A stretch of 64,000 bases of DNA from Paenibacillus lutrae (lineage in GTDB: Bacteria > Bacillota > Bacilli > Paenibacillales > NBRC-103111): the NCBI RefSeq assembly GCF_009757775.1, contig NZ_RHLK01000003.1, forward strand, positions 497,059-561,058, in the 5' to 3' direction. This document shows, one piece after another, positions 1 to 9,688 of this stretch. Below the pieces are notes generated by a model, which saw only the letters and a list, made by a program, of their open reading frames with translations, did no database searches and was not told where the DNA came from. Made by a program: the position numbers and the translations under genes. Within the stretch, counting starts at the first letter, position 1. Every line of letters starts with the position of its first letter.

Positions 1-56
1 CCATCCAGATCTAATTTATATTATCAGCTATTATACACATTTTCCCTGCAATGCCA

Positions 57-84
57 AATAAAAAAAGAGAGCCCGATGCTCTCA
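57..84 (-). terminator. Intrinsic terminator after the VOC gene
   Basis: On the minus strand a GAGAGC/GCTCTC hairpin with a five-base loop is followed by a run of seven T. It lies about 60 bases past the stop of the VOC-family gene and would end the hydrolase-VOC transcript. Confidence 0.75.
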
Positions 85-145
85 TTGTCTAATGTCTATT
101 ATGCTTCTGATCCGTTTACTAGATATACGTTGTTTAATCAAGTGT

Positions 146-550
146 CTAAAAACTGCAAACTCCCATAAGATGCCCATTGTTGTCTATAAACTCTAAACTT
201 TTTAATGTTCCGTATTCCTTAACCTCACTAACGTCTATTCCCTTGTCTCTAAAGGTTTGACAGGTATACATAATGTCCTGGGTAAAAAAATTAATTATCG
301 GATGCTTGCGTCCATCGAATGTAAAGTATAACGGCCGTACTTCATCGGCTTGAACCAGCGTAATCATAGCCTGCCCAAGGACGATGTTCCCTTGACCTTC
401 CTTGGGATGATGGACCGTAACGTTAAGAGCCGCATAACCTCCATCATGCCACATAAATTTACAGCCAAGCTTGTTCACATACCAGTCTATCGATTCCAGA
501 ATATTACCAACAGGAATGAAATTACAGTCAATTCGGCTTAAAAGATCCAT
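146..550 (-). CDS. VOC (glyoxalase/bleomycin-resistance fold) family protein
   Basis: A 134-residue single-domain protein of VOC size. It starts with an IPVGNILESIDWYVNKLG stretch, the usual first beta-alpha unit of VOC proteins, and ends with LEFIDNNGHLMGV, the usual last strand (phrase of the type 'DPDGN.l'). The family covers lyases, dioxygenases and drug-binding proteins, so the substrate cannot be told. I chose the ATG at 550 because AAGGGAG lies 8 bases upstream; the ATG at 571 would place this site inside the gene. It follows the alpha/beta hydrolase gene by 13 bases, so the two are probably co-transcribed. Fold confident, activity unknown. Confidence 0.75.
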   Translation of the reverse strand: MDLLSRIDCNFIPVGNILESIDWYVNKLGCKFMWHDGGYAALNVTVHHPKEGQGNIVLGQAMITLVQADEVRPLYFTFDGRKHPIINFFTQDIMYTCQTFRDKGIDVSEVKEYGTLKSLEFIDNNGHLMGVCSF

Positions 551-563
551 AGAGACATCTCCC

Positions 564-1445
564 TTAACCATAATTCACATCCAGAAACTGCTTGATCTCC
601 TGATTCATTTTCTTCAAAAAATCTTCGGACGGAAAATGACCCATCTCATACGTGAGAGTCGTTATCAAATTCGGAATGATCGCTTTGGCCCTCTCCACCA
701 CTTTGTGGGCCGGAAAGAAAATATCTTCTTTGCCCACGATAACCATCGTTGGAGAAGTATAATCCAACAGCTCACTCTTCTCGGTTAATTTAGGCATCTC
801 TTGTTCTAAGTTAACATGGGTGAAAATTTCCCCGATAATGCTTTTGTCGATTTCTTTCATGCTGTTACAAGACATGACATCCGCGATTTTCTGCAAATGA
901 CTCGGTGCAGACAATATTTTGAAGCCGATCATCGGGAGCAATATTTTCTGAATCATTTTCATCTTGGAACCTAGCTTCAGCCCTGCCGGTGCGACCAGTA
1001 CCGAGCAAGCAATTTTCTCCGGCATATAAGCGGCTAATCTCAGGATAATTCCTCCGCCATAAGAGGGACCGATAAAAGCGCTCTTCTCCACATTGAAGTG
1101 GTCCATCAAATCAGAGATCCACAGAGCGAAACTGTTCTCCTTAGCCGAGATTCTCGTTTCGGCACTAAATCCGGGATGCCCGATCGTATCCGGTGCGTAT
1201 ATCCTATACTTCCCCAGTAATCCGGAGAACCAGGATAAGGTCATCGGATTTATGCAATTTCCACCTTGAAGGATAAAGACCGGCTGTCCGTCTGCCGGAC
1301 CTGTCACTAAAGTGTGAGTCTTACCGAAGCGCGTCTGGACATACACTCTGTCGAAATCAGCTTGGAACAATTCCAAATACGATTCATAGAAAGTATGAAT
1401 TTTTTTCTTGCCTTCCTCACTTTTGTATAAGGTATGTACGCTCAT
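564..1445 (-). CDS. Alpha/beta hydrolase
   Basis: A 293-residue cytoplasmic alpha/beta-hydrolase-fold protein without a signal peptide. The nucleophile elbow reads G-P-S-Y-G-G with Ser128. The acid is probably Asp241 (VIVGKEDIFFP) and the base His270 (YEMGHFPSEDF), in the correct order for the catalytic triad. A FILQGG segment near residue 57-62 fits the oxyanion-hole loop. The family includes esterases, lipases and haloalkane dehalogenases; nothing seen fixes the substrate. TGAGGGA lies 5 bases before the ATG. It is the first gene of a likely two-gene operon with the VOC gene. Confidence 0.85.
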   Translation of the reverse strand: MSVHTLYKSEEGKKKIHTFYESYLELFQADFDRVYVQTRFGKTHTLVTGPADGQPVFILQGGNCINPMTLSWFSGLLGKYRIYAPDTIGHPGFSAETRISAKENSFALWISDLMDHFNVEKSAFIGPSYGGGIILRLAAYMPEKIACSVLVAPAGLKLGSKMKMIQKILLPMIGFKILSAPSHLQKIADVMSCNSMKEIDKSIIGEIFTHVNLEQEMPKLTEKSELLDYTSPTMVIVGKEDIFFPAHKVVERAKAIIPNLITTLTYEMGHFPSEDFLKKMNQEIKQFLDVNYG

Positions 1446-1831
1446 TTAAGTCCCTCACTAGCTCTCAAATTAGATTACAAGCCCAAGTCCATTCTTCTCC
1501 GGCCGTTCTTTAACCCGCCATTCTTTCTGGCGATCATGCCGTACCATTTACTTTATATGTTTTCTGTTGCAATTTTGAATTCGTAGTGCAGGATATTTTG
1601 CATGTTGCACACTCATGTCATCACTCAGAAATTTTTATAGTACTGCGGAAAATAATGCATTAATGCAATAGATCTCGTTGGAACCTGGGCGAACGTAACC
1701 ATCCTTTATCCCAATAGATTGAAAATAGTAATTTTTTAAATTTACTACGGATCAACATACTTTCCCCTTTGGCTCACCCTCACATCCAACTTAATCTTTT
1801 CGCCTCGGTGCATATTTTTCCCTTCTTTTCC
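1446..1831. other. Intergenic stretch with no recognised gene
   Basis: About 390 bases between the alpha/beta hydrolase gene and the next terminator. It is AT-rich in the middle, with no reading frame that has a ribosome site and no RNA structure I can name. It presumably holds the promoter for the hydrolase-VOC pair. Confidence 0.5.
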
Positions 1832-1862
1832 AAATAAAAAAACCTTTGCTTCTAAACAAAGG
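1832..1862 (-). terminator. Terminator overlapping the end of the P-loop kinase gene
   Basis: ACCTTTG and CAAAGGT pair around a seven-base loop on the minus strand, followed by TTTTTTT. The upstream arm is made of the last sense codons of the gene, and the TAG stop lies in the loop, so coding and terminator sequence overlap. Confidence 0.8.
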
Positions 1863-2367
1863 TCTTCCTGCATTCGGATTGATGACTTACCAGTTCCCGA
1901 ATGTTCTTCACTCTATAAACTTTATGTGAAAACACCTTCGTCATCTCTAGTATTGCGCTGAGCTCAACTGCATCATACTGTTTATTCCAGACAAATATCA
2001 TCTCTCGTAAATTGGACAGGGTTTGCTTGTAATTCGAGGCTTCCAAACCAAACCGGGTTCGAATAAATCTTCGCACAACCCGTAAATCTCTTATGTAAGG
2101 ATTCGGTTGGATAATATAAATATACTCGGCTGCTTCAAAGCTTTCAAAGCCCCATTTGTGATGAACGCCTTCGATAATCCATGATTCCTGGCGGACAATG
2201 TCACTCAGCATACGATCTCTTACCTCAACAGGATATCGTAAGCCCTCCTCACTTCTATCCCAGACGAGGTTATCTGTTTCATAATAGTTAATCCCGTACA
2301 TAGCAGCCAGCTGGCGTGCCGCAGTCGATTTCCCGCTCCCGCAGGAGCCGATAATTCGTATTCTCAT
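1852..2367 (-). CDS. P-loop NTPase / adenylate-kinase-like protein (FlaR 'topology modulation' type)
   Basis: A 171-residue protein with a P-loop GSCGSGKST at residues 7-15 and an early YETDNLVWDRS motif. The RRFIRTR segment is a likely LID-type arginine cluster. This is the pattern of small nucleoside-monophosphate-kinase-like proteins often annotated as DNA topology modulation protein FlaR. That name is historical; the biochemical role is not established. The ATG at 2367 was chosen because AAGGGAGAG precedes it directly; the upstream ATG at 2394 has no such site. Confidence 0.75.
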   Translation of the reverse strand: MRIRIIGSCGSGKSTAARQLAAMYGINYYETDNLVWDRSEEGLRYPVEVRDRMLSDIVRQESWIIEGVHHKWGFESFEAAEYIYIIQPNPYIRDLRVVRRFIRTRFGLEASNYKQTLSNLREMIFVWNKQYDAVELSAILEMTKVFSHKVYRVKNIRELVSHQSECRKTFV

Positions 2368-2597
2368 CTCTCTCTCCCTTTTTTCCAGAAGCATTGAAAT
2401 GTCCGCACTGCTCCACTAACGTTCATAATAATAGGCCTGCACCCATGCATACTTCTTCCCCTTCATCTTGCACCTTCCTAACCGTTTTCTTCATCAAAAT
2501 TCAGACGGTTAAATTCATCTCCCTCCTTAAATCGCATCCGCGCCTCCGTTTGTTCTTTGTTCGCTTCTACCGCCTTCACTTCCTCTTTATTCTTCCA

Positions 2598-2630
2598 CAA
2601 AAAAGACACCCGCATCAAACATGCGGATGC
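2598..2630 (-). terminator. Terminator after the collagen-like gene
   Basis: On the minus strand GCATCCGCAT pairs with ATGCGGGTGT around a GTTTG loop (with G:U pairs), followed by CTTTTTTG. It lies about 40 bases past the stop of the Gly/Pro-rich gene. Confidence 0.75.
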
Positions 2631-2672
2631 CTGCCAATATTGAGTCCAGCTTCAGCAGTCTGCTGATCGTAT

Positions 2673-3161
2673 CTAGAAGCAGGTAAACGAACTGATTCGT
2701 CTTAAATCAATTCCGAAGAACACCCAGGTCCATCCGATCCACCGGAAACCGGAGACCGAAGTGCGTCCGACGAAAGTCGGGTAGAACCAGAAGCGGCTGC
2801 CGTCTACCAGCCATACGAATGTATTGCGGAATAAACATCCCCTAATAGAACCCGGATCTACCGCAAAAGTCGAGACCTGCTGCGGCTCAAATTGCGGCGG
2901 CGGCGAGGTCGGCGGTTGCTGGCCTTGAGGCCCTTGCGGCCCCTGAGGTCCCTGCCCCGGAAATCCGGGAAACCCGCCTGGTCCGGGTCCAAATCCCGGT
3001 CCGCCGGGGCCTCCGGGTCCCGGGCCGAATCCCGGAGGGCCTGGAGGCGGGGCAAATGGCCCCTGCGTCTGCGGGAACATTCCCTGGAATCCCGGAATGC
3101 CTTGCAAACCTTGCGAACCTTGGGAAGAGATGAACGGTCCTTGCGGTTGTTGATAACTCAT
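2673..3161 (-). CDS. Gly/Pro-rich collagen-like protein with conserved aromatic C-terminus
   Basis: A 162-residue protein. Residues about 5-95 are low-complexity, rich in Gly, Pro and Gln, with irregular G-P-x and GFP repeats (QGLQGIPGFQG, GPQGPQGPQG). The last 55 residues are different: a compact Trp/Phe-rich unit (CLFRNTFVWL, GWTWVFFGIDL) ending in Cys-Phe. Such proteins occur in Bacillales and some belong to spore or exosporium layers, but no direct evidence of location is visible here. The ATG at 3161 has AAGGGAG upstream; the longer frame back to 3281 is probably not translated. Confidence 0.65.
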   Translation of the reverse strand: MSYQQPQGPFISSQGSQGLQGIPGFQGMFPQTQGPFAPPPGPPGFGPGPGGPGGPGFGPGPGGFPGFPGQGPQGPQGPQGQQPPTSPPPQFEPQQVSTFAVDPGSIRGCLFRNTFVWLVDGSRFWFYPTFVGRTSVSGFRWIGWTWVFFGIDLRRISSFTCF

Positions 3162-3323
3162 GAGTGGTACACTCCCTTTTCTGAAGTAGGCTAATATACT
3201 GTATGCCGGAGTGTGTGTGGGCGACTGGGCGGATGTACCGGATCCTGCTTCAATTAATCGTGGATAGTTGCCTTCACTCAATCACGGAGAATCAGCAACG
3301 GCCCCGGATCGACGAATCCATGT

Positions 3324-4016
3324 TCAGCCTCCTGATCGTTTCCTTCCAAACATAACAACGAAGTTGAAATTCTTATACACACAATCTGCGTCAGAGAAGC
3401 CGATTTCCTTCAGCCAATTGATCTGAGTCTCCAGAGCGGACATTCTATCCAGCCTTGTTCTTTCATAAGCAGAGTCAAGTTCATCTCTAGCCAGGCCGCT
3501 CGCTTCAACTTTACTTTTCCAGTTATTTGTATACAGAGATTCAATAAACGGAGTCGCTCCGAGAACTTGATCCGCATTAATAAGGATGCCGCCCGGTTTC
3601 AGATTCGCATAAGCATTCCGGTAAATTGTCCGTTTGCCCGTATCCGACAGATGGTGAATCGAAAGGGCCGAAATGATCAGATCAAACTTACCTGGCGCAG
3701 CGAAATTGGTGTAATCCTCCACGAGATAAGTGACATCAGCAGATTCATGGAATCTGGACTTCGCAATTTCCAGCATTTTAGGGGATAAATCGATGAGTGT
3801 AAATTTAGCTTTGGGATATCTTCTGAGCAGCATGGATGAAAATAGCCCCGTACCGGCTCCTAGATCTAGAATGTGAGGGGAACTTGCGCTTACATCCGCA
3901 AGCGATACGGCCGTATCATAGAAATCATCAAAACACGGGATCAGTTTTCTTCTTTGTTGATCGTATGCATGGGCAACCTCATTAAATTTGCTGCTAATCT
4001 CCTGCCGGCTTTCCAA
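3324..4016 (-). CDS. Class I SAM-dependent methyltransferase (TTG start)
   Basis: A 230-residue methyltransferase. Motif I (ILDLGAGTGLF) is at residues 49-59, an acidic residue binds the ribose (TLIDLSPKML), motif II/III follows (VEDYTNF, FDLIISALSIHHL) and NLKPGGILINAD is the post-I strand. The SALSIHHL wording matches small-molecule methyltransferases of the Methyltransf_25/11 type. No ATG fits the ribosome site; GAGGTGG lies about 6 bases before a TTG at 4016, giving an N-terminus LESRQEISSKF that aligns with the family. The upstream ATG at 4070 would add 18 residues across that site. The methyl acceptor is unknown. Confidence 0.85.
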   Translation of the reverse strand: MESRQEISSKFNEVAHAYDQQRRKLIPCFDDFYDTAVSLADVSASSPHILDLGAGTGLFSSMLLRRYPKAKFTLIDLSPKMLEIAKSRFHESADVTYLVEDYTNFAAPGKFDLIISALSIHHLSDTGKRTIYRNAYANLKPGGILINADQVLGATPFIESLYTNNWKSKVEASGLARDELDSAYERTRLDRMSALETQINWLKEIGFSDADCVYKNFNFVVMFGRKRSGG

Positions 4017-4180
4017 ACAGCCCACCTCGAATCGTCTCAAATATTTAGTTCCATCATATGTCAAAACCAATTATTCATATAATATATAAAAACTATCCCT
4101 TTTATAGGCTGTATCTATCGCGAACCATCACGAATTATAACGATCTATCTAAGTCAGCAATCTCCAACTCGTCTTTGGAA

Positions 4181-4224
4181 AAAGTAAAGCCACCTAAGCG
4201 GATATCGGTTAGGTGGCTGCTTTT
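4181..4224. terminator. Bidirectional terminator hairpin
   Basis: AGCCACCTAA (4188-4197) pairs with TTAGGTGGCT (4209-4218). On the plus strand it is followed by GC and six T, on the minus strand by TTTACTTTTT. It lies just past the acetyl-esterase stop and would end that minus-strand transcript. Confidence 0.75.
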
Positions 4225-5187
4225 TTATAAATCACTCAGGAATCGTACGATTTTGTCCCCCATGCCGGGAAGCGGCTCATGTCCGAAATCGGGGAAGATT
4301 TCAAGCTTTACCTTCGTTCGGATTTTGTTGAAAGCCGCAAACTGTGTGGAAGGCGGGCAAATGACGTCTTGAAGTCCGACACCCGCTAGTACCTCCGCCC
4401 GGATCCGGGAAGCCAGGTGCTGGATGTCAATGTAGCCGAGCCGGGTGAAGAATTCCTCTTCCCGCTCGTGCTGCGGGTCGAAGTAACGGAAGAATGTTTT
4501 GAGCTCTATATATTCGTTCTCGCACAAATCCATATCCCACACCCGCTTGTAATCGCTGAGGAACGGGTAGACCGGTGCGGCTTTGCGTATTCGGGGCTCC
4601 AGCGCTGCGCAGGCAATGGTCAGCGCCCCGCCCTGCGACCAGCCGGTAGCGCCGACACGGTTCTCATCGACCTCATCCAAGCTCATCACGATCCCGGCTA
4701 GCTGCGCCGTATCCAGGAACACATGCCGGAAGAAGAGTTTGTTCGGATCTTCATCGTAAAGACCGCGGATAATGTGACCGCGGTGAGTATTGCCGATTAC
4801 GCCGCCGGTATCCTCGGACAGCCCTCCTTGGCCTCGGACGTCCAGCCAGGCAATGGAATACCCCATGGCGGGATAGAGCATAATTTCACTCCAGTCCCCG
4901 CTGCAGCCCTTATAGCCATGGAACTGCAGGACAGCCGGATGAGGGCCTGTAGAAGTCTTAGGCCTGGCATACTTAGCATGAATGCGCGCGCCATTCACAC
5001 CGGTAAAATATAAGTGATAACATTCGGCGAATGGCATCTGATAATCAGCAGGCACCAGCTCCACTCGGGGGTCGGTCGACCGCATTTCCTCCAGAGCTTG
5101 CCGCCAATAGACATCGAAATCATCCGGGCGCGGATTGCATCCTTCATAGCTTGTTAACTGAGACAGCGGCATATCAACTAATGGCAT
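4225..5187 (-). CDS. Acetyl xylan esterase / cephalosporin-C deacetylase family (AXE1) esterase
   Basis: A 320-residue esterase with the full AXE1 pattern: an N-terminal PLVDMPLSQL and NPRPDDFDVYW, the oxyanion loop FHGYKG, the nucleophile elbow GWSQGG (Ser184), Asp274 (GLQDVICPP) and His303 (FGHEPLPG). The length equals that of the family. These enzymes (carbohydrate esterase family 7) remove acetyl groups from xylo-oligosaccharides and from cephalosporin C, and act in the cytoplasm as multimers; no signal peptide is seen. AGGAG sits 7 bases before the ATG at 5187, better than the ATG two codons upstream. It seems monocistronic. Confidence 0.93.
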   Translation of the reverse strand: MPLVDMPLSQLTSYEGCNPRPDDFDVYWRQALEEMRSTDPRVELVPADYQMPFAECYHLYFTGVNGARIHAKYARPKTSTGPHPAVLQFHGYKGCSGDWSEIMLYPAMGYSIAWLDVRGQGGLSEDTGGVIGNTHRGHIIRGLYDEDPNKLFFRHVFLDTAQLAGIVMSLDEVDENRVGATGWSQGGALTIACAALEPRIRKAAPVYPFLSDYKRVWDMDLCENEYIELKTFFRYFDPQHEREEEFFTRLGYIDIQHLASRIRAEVLAGVGLQDVICPPSTQFAAFNKIRTKVKLEIFPDFGHEPLPGMGDKIVRFLSDL

Positions 5188-5457
5188 GGTCATTCTCCTC
5201 TGCGGTCTATTCTTACAAATCCCCTGAGCAGCAGTAATGGATGTGTAAGCGTTACCTTTTGATGAGTGATCGTAAGTTCTTTTCTTAATTATAAAAAACC
5301 CGATGCACAGAGGACACGAACGAATTCACGCCGTTTATTCACTAATCTTAGAGACCCTTTCAAGATCTTCATTATTTTAGGAGTCCTGTTCACAAAATTA
5401 AGATGCGAAACAAGAAAAACTCAATAGGGGACCTATTAATTGAAGGTTACTCGCTGA

Positions 5458-6423
5458 TTAGGCCAGCCTATACAGGTTGAAGAATTCTTCTTCCAGCTTA
5501 GCATTTTCGCGGATGATGCCGGCTATCTTGGGTCTATAAATGGCATCCTTACCGGCTGTGTTTACATAGTAGTATTTGATGAGATTTTTCTGCGTGATCT
5601 CCCATTGGATGGCCAATCTGCTCGCTAGCGGCAGAAGCGCCTCTAAAGTTTTGTGCAGGGAAGGAAGAGGATTGTGTGAAGCTAAATATTGGAGAGCTTT
5701 CGAATGATAATTTCTGCCGAAATAGATCGTATCTATCTTCTGAAATATTGGAGCATCCCATAATTCATGACAGCCCGCAATCTCCTGATCCAAGTTCATC
5801 TTCTTTTCAAAAGCGTCCGCGAGATCATAAAAAGCTTCATAGTGATTATCCTGAATTACGCTCGTCCTGATTCTACCGTATGCTTCCGATAAATCCGTAT
5901 GGACCGGCGCTATCCGTTCAATCGTTGCCGCCCTTCCGTTATTCCCTTGGAAAAAGTGATCGATCGGCAGTCTCTCTATTTGATTACTGAATGTAGAGTC
6001 CACGCAGTAAAGGTCGGTCTGGTCCTTCTCCACTCCCACTACAAGACAGGCGTGATGATAGTTATGTTCCTGCTGATAGGCGTGCGCATTGCCCCACGGA
6101 TTCCAGAACGAATCCAATTGAATAAGAATCGCCTGCCGATTCTCCAGACTAGCCGTTATCATCTTGAAAACGTCATGAGAAGTTGGGAATATATGCTCCT
6201 GCACAGCAACACCATGATAATCTTGAAGCAAATCAAATGAGGTGGTTCTTGAATTAGTCACACACTCTCCGATTAACTTGTCTTCCGCCCATATGAAGTT
6301 AAATCCCATCGTTTCAGAGAACGCCAATTCATAATCCCTATTCCAATAATTGCATAGGGTTATAATCATATCTTGCAGACAATCCGTACTTATTCCTCTA
6401 ACAGGCTGCATATCCTGGAACAT
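5458..6423 (-). CDS. BtrH N-terminal domain / C39-like cysteine peptidase-fold protein
   Basis: A 321-residue protein. Its first 160 residues match the layout of the butirosin biosynthesis H N-terminal domain: an early Cys in GISTDCLQDM, the LIQLDSFW strand, a His in NYHHACLVVGV and an acidic residue in YCVDSTF, as in a papain-like (C39) fold. BtrH transfers an acyl group from a carrier protein in butirosin synthesis; related domains lie beside NRPS/PKS genes. None are in this window, so the role is open. The C-terminal half is alpha-helical and unrecognised. GGAGGAGGAA lies 6 bases before the ATG at 6423. Confidence 0.6.
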   Translation of the reverse strand: MFQDMQPVRGISTDCLQDMIITLCNYWNRDYELAFSETMGFNFIWAEDKLIGECVTNSRTTSFDLLQDYHGVAVQEHIFPTSHDVFKMITASLENRQAILIQLDSFWNPWGNAHAYQQEHNYHHACLVVGVEKDQTDLYCVDSTFSNQIERLPIDHFFQGNNGRAATIERIAPVHTDLSEAYGRIRTSVIQDNHYEAFYDLADAFEKKMNLDQEIAGCHELWDAPIFQKIDTIYFGRNYHSKALQYLASHNPLPSLHKTLEALLPLASRLAIQWEITQKNLIKYYYVNTAGKDAIYRPKIAGIIRENAKLEEEFFNLYRLA

Positions 6424-6623
6424 AATCACTTCCTCCTCCAGACCAGATTAGTTGCTAATTTCATTTGGGTTAACAAGTGTTTCTTGATGAGTGTCACTAA
6501 GTGATTACCTATTAACAGACAATCACTACCATAAATAATAGTTCGTTTACTATTAAATGGCAATTACATAATTCAACTCTATTTTTGATATTTAGCAACT
6601 AAAAATTCCTCTGTATGACATAC

Positions 6624-6668
6624 AATAAAAAGACGCTTCCTTCCCCTATAGGGTCGGAGGCGTCTTTC
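6624..6668 (-). terminator. Terminator after the chemoreceptor gene
   Basis: On the minus strand AGACGCCTCC pairs with GGAAGCGTCT and is followed by TTTTTATTG. It lies about 25 bases beyond the stop of the methyl-accepting protein gene. Confidence 0.8.
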
Positions 6669-6692
6669 ATTTATTACGTGCCACGGCAACAA

Positions 6693-8783
6693 TTATACTT
6701 TGAAGTTAGCAATCGTTTGTTTCAACTGCTCCGCACTTTCTTTGGTATCGCCTGCAATCTCCAACACTTTGTTGGAACTTTTCAAGGCAATGCTTGCTTT
6801 ATCCGAAATGTTCCCGGTTCCTTCAGCCGATTCGTTGTTGGCTATGGAAATTTCGTTAATCGTGAGTGTCATATTCTGTATCGCTTTGCTCAATTCATGC
6901 GAGGTTGAATTAAAATCTCCTAGCAAATTCTCATAGAATTCCGCATCACGGTGATATTGCCGGCCGGTCTCAACCATCGCATTATAATCTTTGATAACGG
7001 TCCCATCAATAAATTCAAGCATATTCTCCGAGTTGTTCTTCAGGTTCTCCACAGAGGAGGTCACGATTTGGACTACATCACGGATTTTGTTGGCCGATTG
7101 TCCGGATACCTCAGCCAGCTTGCGAATTTCACCGGCTACCACAGCAAAACCTCTTCCGGCTTCGCCGGCTCTCGCTGCCTCAATGTTCGCATTCAGGGCC
7201 AGGAGATTCGTTTGTGCCGTAATCTCCAGAATAGAATTTGCCAGCACCTGAATTTGCTCGACGGCCTTGGACTGCTCAATGGCGCTGCCGAGGTTCATCC
7301 TCATCTCCTCGCCAACCTGAACCGCACGCTCCGATGAGGTGACGGCAGTTTTACGCAAATTCTCGGCCCGTTCGCTGACTTCCTTAGAAATCTCTTCACC
7401 CTGCTTCGCTTTATCCGAGATCATACGGACCGACTGCCGGATATTCACCGAAGAATGGTCCATCTCTTCCGTCGATGCGGCTGTTTCTTCCATCGCTGCG
7501 GCCATTTGCTCCGTTGTCCCCGACACATCCTGAATTTGACTGTTGAGATCGGTGAGGTGACTGCTTACTGCCGTTACCGAACGGCCAAGCTTGTCCGACT
7601 CTTGCACAATCGTGCGGATCATCTCGCTGACCGATGTCTGCATGGTGTGCATGGACTGCATTAGTATGCCAGTCTCATCTCTGGCTTGCATATGTTTCTG
7701 CGGAACCGGATGAGACAAGTCCCCGCTGGCGATAACTTTCAAGTGCTCGGTTGCGACTTTAATCGGCGTCGTAATCCGGTATGACAGCAGAATGAGAATC
7801 GCAGCGAACACAATAATGCTGCCGAGGATAACCACAACAAGTCCTTGCTGCAGGTTAGAAACATTCTGCATATATTCATCAACTGGCTTGAAAGAAATAA
7901 TATACATGTCCTGCAGAGTCGATTTACCGTAAGAAGCGATTTGCTTCTGACCATCCAAAGTGAAATAGCCCAGGCCATTTTTGTTTGCACTTACTTCCTT
8001 GAAGAAAGCGGGGATATCTCCCTCGGCTTTGGCCATATCAAATTTCAGCACTTGACTAGCATCTTCTGCAGCAACGAGAACACCGGCTGAATTGATCATA
8101 TATGTCTTGACATTGCCTTCTTGTGTTGTCCTGACGATATTCGTCGACAACTTCGTCAAATCAACTGCTGTCCCGACAATAGAAGGCTTGTCCCCCGTGC
8201 TGCCGTCTGGAATTTGGGCCAGAAGCGCCATAATAGGTCCGCCGGTTACAGGAGATTGGACAGGACCGTACAGAACAGGAGCTTTCTTTATTCCCTCCAG
8301 GAGGGCGGCATCCAAATCCGCAACACCTATGTCGATATCCAAAGACTGGCCGCCGATACCGTCGGACACGATGACACTATTGTAGGCGGCATAAATATTT
8401 TCATATAAACCATTAGAGTCCGTTAAAATCTTGCCGAGATAGGCGGACGTGTTCGCAGCATTCTCCGATTTGGAATTGCCGGTTTTCTTCATTTCCTTGA
8501 ACGTATTGACCAGAAAAGGATTGTTCGCAATAGAGGAAGAGCTCAGCGACAAATTGTTGAAGGCCAAATCCACCTGATGAACCTTCTCCGAGACAATGTT
8601 CATCATGGATTCCCTTGCTTCTTCCTCCAAGGAATCGCCCGACGAGCTGCTTGCATACCATAGGGCGATTAGCATAGGAATCACCATACATGCGACCGAT
8701 ATCAGCATAATTTTGGCAAATAATCCGGTCAGATTGATCTTTTGGAAGATTTTGCGACTTCCCTTTGAATGATAAGTTTTCAT
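6693..8783 (-). CDS. Methyl-accepting chemotaxis protein
   Basis: A 696-residue receptor. It has a first membrane helix at about residues 25-45, an extracellular ligand region of about 270 residues (dCache-like; [14 protein letters not shown] and YIISFKP strands), a second helix ([19 protein letters not shown]), a HAMP unit ([19 protein letters not shown]) and a long coiled-coil signalling domain. The hairpin tip reads [19 protein letters not shown], the contact site for CheA and CheW. The ligand is unknown. GGTGGAGG lies 5 bases before the ATG at 8783; a GTG 12 bases further up lies inside that ribosome site. It has its own terminator, so it is probably monocistronic. Confidence 0.95.
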   Translation of the reverse strand: MKTYHSKGSRKIFQKINLTGLFAKIMLISVACMVIPMLIALWYASSSSGDSLEEEARESMMNIVSEKVHQVDLAFNNLSLSSSSIANNPFLVNTFKEMKKTGNSKSENAANTSAYLGKILTDSNGLYENIYAAYNSVIVSDGIGGQSLDIDIGVADLDAALLEGIKKAPVLYGPVQSPVTGGPIMALLAQIPDGSTGDKPSIVGTAVDLTKLSTNIVRTTQEGNVKTYMINSAGVLVAAEDASQVLKFDMAKAEGDIPAFFKEVSANKNGLGYFTLDGQKQIASYGKSTLQDMYIISFKPVDEYMQNVSNLQQGLVVVILGSIIVFAAILILLSYRITTPIKVATEHLKVIASGDLSHPVPQKHMQARDETGILMQSMHTMQTSVSEMIRTIVQESDKLGRSVTAVSSHLTDLNSQIQDVSGTTEQMAAAMEETAASTEEMDHSSVNIRQSVRMISDKAKQGEEISKEVSERAENLRKTAVTSSERAVQVGEEMRMNLGSAIEQSKAVEQIQVLANSILEITAQTNLLALNANIEAARAGEAGRGFAVVAGEIRKLAEVSGQSANKIRDVVQIVTSSVENLKNNSENMLEFIDGTVIKDYNAMVETGRQYHRDAEFYENLLGDFNSTSHELSKAIQNMTLTINEISIANNESAEGTGNISDKASIALKSSNKVLEIAGDTKESAEQLKQTIANFKV

Positions 8784-8878
8784 TAGAACCTCCACCTAGT
8801 CTCGTGCTGGAATTTAGATTACCCTTAATATCGTCACAACTCCTATAATTGTTTAGTAATAAATATCGTTGAAATATG

Positions 8879-8909
8879 AAAAAAAGCCTCTTAAACAAGG
8901 GGCTTTTTG
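8879..8909. terminator. Terminator after sigK
   Basis: AAAAAGCC and GGCTTTTT pair around a loop just past the sigK stop. There is a T-run on both strands, and the minus-strand reading (…GAGGCTTTTTTT) would end sigK. Confidence 0.75.
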
Positions 8910-8926
8910 ACTCGTTATGAAGTTTC

Positions 8927-9628
8927 TTACCGCTTTGCTTTGTAAAACTCGTGATACAGCTTCATCAAAGCCCGCTTCTCAATCCGGGACACATAAGAAC
9001 GCGAAATACCCAGTTCCTTGGCAATTTCCCGCTGGGTCCGCTCTTCCCCGCCGTGCTCGAGCCCGAACCGCCCTACAACAACCTCTTTCTCCCGTTCATC
9101 CAATATATCAAGGTTTCGGTAAATTTTACTTTTCTCGATTTTGAGCTGGACCTTATCGACAACATCGTCCGCTTCCGTCCCTAAGATGTCGATTAGCGTA
9201 ATTTCATTTCCTTCTTTATCCGTCCCAATCGGATCATGCAGTGAAACATCCTTGCGAGTCTTTTTGAGCGATCTCAAATGCATCAAAATTTCATTTTCTA
9301 TACACCGGGCCGCAAAAGTTGCAAGCTTCGTTCCCTTCGTCGGGGAGAAGCTTTCGATCGCTTTAATGAGTCCGATCGTCCCGATCGAGATCAGGTCCTC
9401 GAGATCCTCACCGGTGTTGTCGAACTTCTTCACGATGTGCGCCACCAGCCGCAGATTATGCTCGATCAGCAGATTGCGGGCATGTGCATGGCCTTCCGCC
9501 ATTAGCTGCAGGTATTTGCTTTCCTCCGCCTCCGTGAGAGGCTGCGGAAACGCATTGTTTTTGACGTATGAAACCAGCAGTGTCAGTTCCTTAATAAAAA
9601 AAGCAATGGCGCTAAACAGTCCGGGCAA
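8927..9628 (-). CDS. sigK: RNA polymerase sporulation sigma factor, pro-sigma-K (uninterrupted)
   Basis: A 233-residue sigma-70-family factor with the sigma-K layout. A short hydrophobic pro-segment ([28 protein letters not shown]) is followed by region 2 ([37 protein letters not shown]) and region 4 with its helix-turn-helix ([21 protein letters not shown]). In Bacillus subtilis the pro-segment holds the protein at the outer forespore membrane until SpoIVFB cuts it; the mature factor drives late mother-cell genes. The frame is continuous, so no skin-type element interrupts it. AGGAGGTG lies 6 bases before a TTG at 9628, which is the likely start. Confidence 0.96.
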   Translation of the reverse strand: MPGLFSAIAFFIKELTLLVSYVKNNAFPQPLTEAEESKYLQLMAEGHAHARNLLIEHNLRLVAHIVKKFDNTGEDLEDLISIGTIGLIKAIESFSPTKGTKLATFAARCIENEILMHLRSLKKTRKDVSLHDPIGTDKEGNEITLIDILGTEADDVVDKVQLKIEKSKIYRNLDILDEREKEVVVGRFGLEHGGEERTQREIAKELGISRSYVSRIEKRALMKLYHEFYKAKR

Positions 9629-9688
9629 CGATGACACCTCCTGCTTCAATTCCCTTACGAACCACCATCCATCGGGTGCGGTCCTTTT

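Noticed and set aside
2394-2666. 90-codon plus-strand frame between the P-loop gene and the collagen-like gene
   Set aside because: It has no ribosome site, an odd composition (His/Pro/Cys/Phe-rich) and runs through the terminator of the neighbouring gene.
8927-9649. sigK with a TTG start at 9649
   Set aside because: That codon lies upstream of AGGAGGTG; the TTG at 9628 has proper spacing and gives the normal pro-sequence length.
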